From NCBI GenBank assembly GCA_023411175.1, contig JAEYPB010000054.1, forward strand, positions 1-7,704: a stretch of 7,704 nt of DNA, in the 5' to 3' direction. Under the pieces are notes generated by a model, which saw only the letters and a list, made by a program, of their open reading frames with translations, was not told the DNA's origin and ran no database searches. The DNA comes from Bacillota bacterium (GTDB taxonomy: Bacteria; Bacillota; Clostridia; Christensenellales; Aristaeellaceae). Positions 4,304-7,704 of this stretch are shown here, in pieces. Position numbers and translations under genes: made by a program. Numbering within the stretch: the stretch's first letter is position 1; each line of letters opens with the position of its first letter.

Positions 4304-6142
4304 ATGCAGTTCAACCCCGAGCAGGACTACACCAAACACCTGGACGCCGGGCTGTGGCGGCGGGTTCTAGGCTACGTGAAGCCGTTCCACCCGCACCTGA
4401 TCGGCGTCATCACGCTGATGCTGGTGTGCGCGGCGATGGACGTGGTGTTCCCGCTGCTCACAAAGGAAGCCATCGACGTGTTCATCGCCGGCTCCACCAC
4501 CGAAGGCCTCGGCTGGTTTGTGGCGCGGTACGCCATCGCCGTGGTGGTGCAGACGGCGTCGATCGCCGGGTTCATCTTCCTCTGCGCACGCGTAGAGGCG
4601 GGTGTTTGCCACCGGATTCGGAAACTGGGGTTCCAGCGGTTGCAGGAGCTGTCCTTTTCCTACTATGACAAGACGCCCATCGGCTACATCCTGTCCCGCA
4701 TGACGAGCGACACCCAGCGGCTGGGCGACACCATCGGCTGGAGCCTGATTGACCTCGTCTGGGGCACGGGCTTTACGCTGTTCTCCGTCATCGTGATGCT
4801 GACCATCAACGTGAAGCTGTCGCTAGCGCTTCTGGTGGTGCTGCCGGTGATCGCTCTGCTGGCGGTGTACTTCCAAAAGCGCATCCTCAAGAGCTACCGC
4901 GAGGTGCGCAAGACAAACTCCCGTATCACCGGCGCGTTCAATGAAGGGATCGCCGGTGCCAAGACCACCAAGACCCTCGTCCGCGAGGACGCGAACACGG
5001 AGGAGTTCGTCGCGCTGACGCGCACCATGCGCAGCTGCTCGGTCCGGGCGGCGGTTCTCTCCGCGCTGTTCATGCCGCTCGTCATGTCGCTGGGCTCCGT
5101 GGCGGCCGCCTACGCGCTGTGGCGCGGCGGGTATGAGGTGTTTGCCGGGGTCACCAGCTTCGGCACGCTGACGCTGTTCATGAACTATTCCATTCAGATC
5201 TTCGAGCCCATCACCAACATCGCCCGCGTCTTTGCGGACCTTCAGTCTTCGCAGGCGGCGGCGGAGCGGGTGGTGTCGCTGCTGGAATCAAAGCCCGAGG
5301 TCGTGGATCGCGGCGATGTCGAGGCCGCTTTCGGCGACAATTTCCACCCGATCCGGGAAAACTGGCCGGCCCTCGCGGGCGACATCACCTTTGAAAACGT
5401 GTCGTTCCAGTACGGCGGCGGCGAAAAGGTGCTGGACGATTTCAGCCTCACCGTCAAGGCCGGGCAGACCATCGCGCTGGTGGGCGAAACCGGCAGCGGC
5501 AAGTCCACCATCGTCAACCTGATCTGCCGCTTCTATGAGCCCACCGACGGCCGCATCCTGATCGACGGCGTGGACTACCGCGAGCGCTCACAGTTGTGGC
5601 TTCAGTCCCATCTGGGGTACGTGCTGCAGCAGCCGCACCTGTTCTCCGGCACCATCCGCGAGAACATCCGCTACGGCAGGCTCTCCGCCACCGATGCCGA
5701 GGTCGAACAGGCAGCCCGCATGGTGGACGCCGAGGGCTTCATCCTGAAGTTCGACAAGGGGTATGAAACCGACGTGGGCGAGGGCGGCGGCAGGCTGTCC
5801 ACCGGGCAGAAGCAGCTGATCTCCTTCGCACGGGCGCTGATCGCGGACCCCGCGATCTTCGTGCTGGACGAAGCCACCTCCTCCGTCGATACCGAGACGG
5901 AGCAGCGCATCCAGAAGGCCATCGCCACGGCGCTGAAGGGGCGCACCAGCTTCATCATCGCCCACCGCCTGTCCACCATCCGGGGCGCCGACCGCATTCT
6001 GGTCATTCAGGACGGCCGCGTCAAGGAGCAGGGCAGCCACCGGGAACTGATCGCCCGGCGCGGCTATTACTACAACCTCTACGTCAACCAGTTCCGCGAA
6101 GAGCGCGAACAAGCGCTTCTGGGCCACGGGTTGGCGGAGTAA
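4304..6142 (+). CDS. ABC exporter half-transporter, catalytic-site subunit (YheH/BmrD-like)
   Basis: A 612-residue half-transporter with about six membrane helices (roughly 30-53, 70-95, 147-168, 171-190, 250-272, 280-305) followed by an ATPase domain from about 355. Motifs: Walker A GETGSGKST (394-402), Q-loop Gln442, Walker B with Asp522 and the catalytic Glu523 (VLDEATSSVD), H-loop His554. The signature is LSTGQ (498-502) instead of LSGGQ, the expected change in the subunit whose signature faces the degenerate site. With the preceding gene it thus makes one full and one degenerate ATP site. The stretch before the ATPase domain (FHPIRENWPALAGDITFENV) is typical of YheH-type proteins. The start is set by AAGGAGG 7 bases upstream of the ATG. 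The gene lies 246 bp after its partner, a long gap for an obligate heterodimer. A terminator follows 17 bp after its stop. Confidence 0.94.
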   Translation: MQFNPEQDYTKHLDAGLWRRVLGYVKPFHPHLIGVITLMLVCAAMDVVFPLLTKEAIDVFIAGSTTEGLGWFVARYAIAVVVQTASIAGFIFLCARVEAGVCHRIRKLGFQRLQELSFSYYDKTPIGYILSRMTSDTQRLGDTIGWSLIDLVWGTGFTLFSVIVMLTINVKLSLALLVVLPVIALLAVYFQKRILKSYREVRKTNSRITGAFNEGIAGAKTTKTLVREDANTEEFVALTRTMRSCSVRAAVLSALFMPLVMSLGSVAAAYALWRGGYEVFAGVTSFGTLTLFMNYSIQIFEPITNIARVFADLQSSQAAAERVVSLLESKPEVVDRGDVEAAFGDNFHPIRENWPALAGDITFENVSFQYGGGEKVLDDFSLTVKAGQTIALVGETGSGKSTIVNLICRFYEPTDGRILIDGVDYRERSQLWLQSHLGYVLQQPHLFSGTIRENIRYGRLSATDAEVEQAARMVDAEGFILKFDKGYETDVGEGGGRLSTGQKQLISFARALIADPAIFVLDEATSSVDTETEQRIQKAIATALKGRTSFIIAHRLSTIRGADRILVIQDGRVKEQGSHRELIARRGYYYNLYVNQFREEREQALLGHGLAE

Positions 6143-6159
6143 ACAGTATTGATGGTCTG

Positions 6160-6188
6160 AGGGCGTCTCCGTGGGGGGATGCCCTTTT
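6160..6188 (+). terminator. Intrinsic terminator of the ABC exporter operon
   Basis: An 11-bp stem pairs 6160-6170 with 6175-6185, with two wobble pairs and loop GTGG, and runs into TTTT (6185-6188). It lies 17 bases after the stop of the second ABC gene and just before the promoter of the next gene, so it separates the two units. Confidence 0.85.
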
Positions 6189-6190
6189 GC

Positions 6191-6219
6191 TTGACGCGCG
6201 GGAAAAACGCGGGTACACT
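6191..6219 (+). promoter_or_regulatory. Sigma-A promoter for the alpha/beta hydrolase
   Basis: TTGACG (6191-6196) and TACACT (6214-6219) are separated by exactly 17 bases. It begins three bases after the upstream terminator. The expected transcription start near 6226 leaves a leader of about 40 bases to the ATG at 6266. Confidence 0.75.
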
Positions 6220-6265
6220 GATCGCAGCGGAGTGTGCGATTGTTATTGCGAAAGGAATGAATGGC

Positions 6266-7087
6266 ATGGAATGCGTCATCAACGGCCTTGTCGTCCATCA
6301 TGAGTGCATCGGGGAGGGAATCCCCATCCTGATGATCCCCGGCTATCAGGTCGACCACCGGATCATGGCCGCCTGCATGGAGCCGGTATTCCAGGAAACA
6401 CCCGGATTTCGCCGGGTGTACATCGACCTGCCGGGCATGGGACGGACAAAGCGCGCGGACTGGATCGCAAACGCCGATGCGATGCTGGAATTCATCCTTG
6501 ATTTCATTGAAGCGGTGATGCCCGGAGAGCGCCTGCTCGTGGCCGGAGAATCCTACGGCGGATACCTGGCGCGCGGACTCCACAACAGGCTTGGGGCGCG
6601 TGTGGCCGGGCTGCTTCTGATCTGCCCGGTGATCCGCCCTGCGTTCGAGAACCGAACGCTGCCGGGGCGCGTGGCGCTGAAGGCCGATGCTTCGCTCCTT
6701 GCGCGGCTCAGCCCGGAGGAGGCGGAGAGCGTTACGGAGTCTCTCGTGGTGCAGACGGAGCCGGTTTGGCGGAGGTTCCGGGACGAAGTTCTTGCGGGCA
6801 TCACCGTCGCCGATCAGGCCTACCTGAAGGCGTACCGCGAAAACGGCTACGCGTTCTCCTTTGACGTGGATGCTATGGACAGCCCCTGCCCCTGCCCCAC
6901 GCTCTTCATCATGGGCCGTCAGGACAGCGTCGTCGGCTACCGCGACGCATGGCCGATCCTGGAGAACTTCCCCAGAGCGACCTTCGCCGTATTGGACCGC
7001 GCCGGGCACAGTCTGCAGATCGAGCAGGCGGAGTTATTTCACGCGCTGGTTCGGGAATGGCTGGAGCGGTCAACAGAAATGTGGTAA
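6266..7087 (+). CDS. Alpha/beta-fold hydrolase
   Basis: A 273-residue cytosolic enzyme of the alpha/beta hydrolase fold (esterase, lipase or peptidase-like; the substrate is not evident). The catalytic triad candidates are Ser96 in the nucleophile elbow GESYGG, Asp220 in MGRQDSVVG and His248 in RAGHSLQ. The strand-turn IPGYQVDHR (24-32) replaces the common HG oxyanion motif, and DLPGMGRT (54-61) follows as usual. A cap region lies at about 122-205. There is no signal peptide or membrane segment. The ATG at 6266 is chosen because AAAGGA (6251-6256) ends 9 bases upstream. An in-frame ATG at 6257 would touch that site, and one at 6179 lies inside the upstream terminator. It has its own promoter and is not part of the exporter operon. 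No clear intrinsic terminator follows its stop; the first hairpin with a plus-strand T-run is at 7344-7374. Confidence 0.92.
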   Translation: MECVINGLVVHHECIGEGIPILMIPGYQVDHRIMAACMEPVFQETPGFRRVYIDLPGMGRTKRADWIANADAMLEFILDFIEAVMPGERLLVAGESYGGYLARGLHNRLGARVAGLLLICPVIRPAFENRTLPGRVALKADASLLARLSPEEAESVTESLVVQTEPVWRRFRDEVLAGITVADQAYLKAYRENGYAFSFDVDAMDSPCPCPTLFIMGRQDSVVGYRDAWPILENFPRATFAVLDRAGHSLQIEQAELFHALVREWLERSTEMW

Positions 7088-7193
7088 CCAAAAGAGCAAC
7101 CACAGCTTTCTCCTGCTCAGGGTATATTGCATCGTTTCGCCTTTCCCCGAGCGAAGCGCTCAAACACCGCCGGTTCATTCGCTTCAAGAACAA

Positions 7194-7229
7194 TAAAAAC
7201 GGAGCCGCCTCGAAATGAAGCGGCTCCGT
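7194..7229 (-). terminator. Terminator-like hairpin, copy 1 of a 34-base direct repeat
   Basis: A perfect 10-bp stem (7199-7208 with 7220-7229) has an 11-base loop. Read on the minus strand it is followed by TTTTTATT, a good U-tract, so it could terminate transcripts coming from the tuf side. On the plus strand the bases after the stem are GCAGG, which does not suit termination of the hydrolase. Bases 7197-7230 are identical to 7577-7610. Confidence 0.7.
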
Positions 7230-7233
7230 GCAG

Positions 7234-7262
7234 GCTGTCAAAATACTGCGTCTTTTGACAGC
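7234..7262. other. 10-bp perfect hairpin in the tuf-proximal intergenic region
   Basis: GCTGTCAAAA (7234-7243) pairs perfectly with TTTTGACAGC (7253-7262) around a 9-base loop. It follows copy 1 of the repeated terminator by four bases. The function is unknown, and strand cannot be assigned from the symmetry. Confidence 0.6.
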
Positions 7263-7267
7263 GAAAA

Positions 7268-7305
7268 GCAAGTCCTGTGAATCTACGATTCACGGCCGGA
7301 CTTGC
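7268..7305. other. Two-part perfect hairpin in the tuf-proximal intergenic region
   Basis: The outer stem GCAAGTCC/GGACTTGC (7268-7275 with 7298-7305) and inner stem GTGAATC/GATTCAC (7277-7283 with 7287-7293) are both perfect. A 1-by-4 internal loop separates them and the apical loop is TAC. Function unknown. Confidence 0.65.
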
Positions 7306-7343
7306 ATACGAAAAGGAATGCAGCCTGCGACCGTACATGCCGC

Positions 7344-7374
7344 TCTCCGGCTGTTTTTATCCGGGGGCTTTTTT
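7344..7374 (+). terminator. Possible intrinsic terminator on the plus strand
   Basis: A 7-bp GC-rich stem with two wobble pairs (7344-7350 with 7361-7367) around a 10-base loop is followed after one C by six T (7369-7374). It would end plus-strand transcripts that run on from the hydrolase 257 bp upstream. The T-run is also one arm of the longer hairpin 7367-7423, so only one of the two structures can form. Confidence 0.4.
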
Positions 7375-7423
7375 GCCAAGCGCATACCTTGAACTAATAT
7401 TTAGCTGCGCTTGGCGAAAAAGC
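7367..7423. repeat. Long inverted repeat, 18-bp stem
   Basis: Bases 7367-7384 pair with 7406-7423 over 18 positions with only one G-T mismatch (a wobble pair in plus-strand RNA), around a 21-base AT-rich loop. The core GCCAAGCGCA/TGCGCTTGGC is perfect. The loop contains no gene. It could be a stable RNA hairpin, or the remains of a small mobile repeat. Confidence 0.7.
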
Positions 7424-7480
7424 GGGTTCGGTGCGGCTATGCCGCACGCAAACGCCCCAGTGGGGCGTTTGCGAGAACCC
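7424..7480. other. Predicted three-way junction
   Basis: An outer stem GGGTTC/GAACCC (7424-7429 with 7475-7480) encloses two adjoining perfect hairpins: GTGCGGC-TAT-GCCGCAC (7431-7447) and an 11-bp stem 7448-7458 with 7462-7472 closed by AGT. Only G and GA are unpaired at the junction, and the two hairpins abut, so they could stack. It forms on either strand. I do not recognise it as a known RNA family. Confidence 0.6.
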
Positions 7481-7506
7481 AGGAACTGCGGCCCCCGATA
7501 CCCCTT

Positions 7507-7521
7507 AAGCCGGAACGGCTT
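7507..7521. other. Small perfect hairpin
   Basis: AAGCCG (7507-7512) pairs with CGGCTT (7516-7521) around the loop GAA. It is the hairpin nearest the tuf-side copy of the repeated terminator. It is short and may be incidental. Confidence 0.35.
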
Positions 7522-7576
7522 GCACTTCTCCCTTTCTCAGCCTCTTTTCCATCGTTTTGTCTTTTTCGACAGACTG

Positions 7577-7609
7577 AAACGGAGCCGCCTCGAAATGAAG
7601 CGGCTCCGT
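7577..7609 (-). terminator. Terminator-like hairpin after tuf, copy 2 of the 34-base direct repeat
   Basis: The same 10-bp stem and 11-base loop as at 7199-7229 occurs at 7579-7609, starting 14 bases beyond the tuf stop on the minus strand. Its position makes it the tuf terminator. However, the minus-strand bases after the stem are TTCAGTCTG, a weak U-tract, so read-through toward copy 1 is possible. Confidence 0.65.
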
Positions 7610-7623
7610 GTTCAATTGAGAGA

Positions 7624-7704
7624 TTATTCGACGACCTTGGTGACGACGCCGGAACCCACCGTGCGGCCGCCTTCGCGGATGGCGAAGCGAAGTCCTTCTT
7701 CGCA
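7624..7704 (-). CDS. tuf: Elongation factor Tu, C-terminal fragment (gene runs off the window)
   Basis: The last 26 codons and the TAA stop of a minus-strand gene are present. They encode a peptide ending LRFAIREGGRTVGSGVV plus TKVVE, the near-invariant end of EF-Tu domain 3, where the GTPase that brings aminoacyl-tRNA to the ribosome meets its tRNA. The rest of the gene, including the GTP-binding domain, lies beyond 7704. In many Firmicutes tuf closes a ribosomal-protein operon (rpsL-rpsG-fusA-tuf), which would place such genes to the right; that is inference. The gene converges on the alpha/beta hydrolase. Confidence 0.95.
   Translation of the reverse strand, partial: CEEGLRFAIREGGRTVGSGVVTKVVE

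Noticed and set aside
6179..6265. Alpha/beta hydrolase start at 6179 or 6257
   Set aside because: The 6179 ATG lies in the stem of the upstream terminator and before the gene's own promoter. The 6257 ATG directly touches the AAAGGA site. The ATG at 6266 has correct spacing.
5588..7009. Long minus-strand open frame (473 codons) across the second ABC gene and the hydrolase
   Set aside because: It spans two well-supported plus-strand genes plus a terminator and promoter between them, and shows no protein-family motifs.
7117..7338. Minus-strand open frame of 73 codons in the hairpin-rich region
   Set aside because: It has a weak GGAG before its ATG, but its codons run through three perfect hairpins and a terminator, which dictate the sequence. 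I recognise no domain. Coding cannot be excluded but is not supported.
7197..7610. CRISPR array or transposon ends suggested by the repeated hairpins
   Set aside because: There are only two copies, 380 bp apart in the same orientation, without regular spacers, cas genes, transposase or visible target-site duplication.

Overview
The window looks like a chromosomal segment of a GC-rich Firmicutes bacterium, probably a gut-type member of the Clostridia. This is an inference from strong AGGAGG-type ribosome binding sites, near-consensus sigma-A promoters with 17-bp spacers, a tRNA with an encoded CCA, a YheI/YheH-like (BmrCD-type) heterodimeric ABC exporter, and high G+C. I cannot fix the genus.

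Layout, left to right. Bases 1-1017 hold a tyrosine integrase whose recognisable coding similarity runs upstream of its only usable start codon, so its 5' end looks decayed or frameshifted. The integrase reads toward the 3' end of a minus-strand tRNA-Ala(GGC) (1098-1173). This is the usual arrangement at one end of an integrated element, and most of the element would lie to the left of the window. A minus-strand HD-domain hydrolase (1263-1826) follows with its own promoter. No terminator is visible between it and the tRNA.

The centre (about 1985-6188) is a two-gene exporter operon on the plus strand. A promoter at 1985-2013 leads into a roughly 225-nt leader carrying a 30-codon ORF and then a strong intrinsic terminator (2179-2216) that sits just before the ribosome binding site of the first ABC gene. 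The first subunit (2246-4057) has Asp in place of the catalytic Glu. The second (4304-6142) has the catalytic Glu but a changed signature motif (LSTGQ). They therefore complement each other as one degenerate and one consensus ATP site. The 246-bp spacer between them holds two long hairpins and a small hairpin that covers the second gene's Shine-Dalgarno sequence. The operon ends at a terminator (6160-6188). The leader layout resembles that of Bacillus subtilis bmrB-bmrC-bmrD, where a leader peptide controls an attenuator.

A separate alpha/beta hydrolase gene (6266-7087) follows with its own promoter. Bases 7088-7623 have no convincing gene but are packed with hairpins, including two identical 34-base copies of one terminator-like hairpin 380 bp apart, an 18-bp stem-loop and a predicted three-way junction. 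The window ends inside the 3' end of tuf (EF-Tu) on the minus strand.
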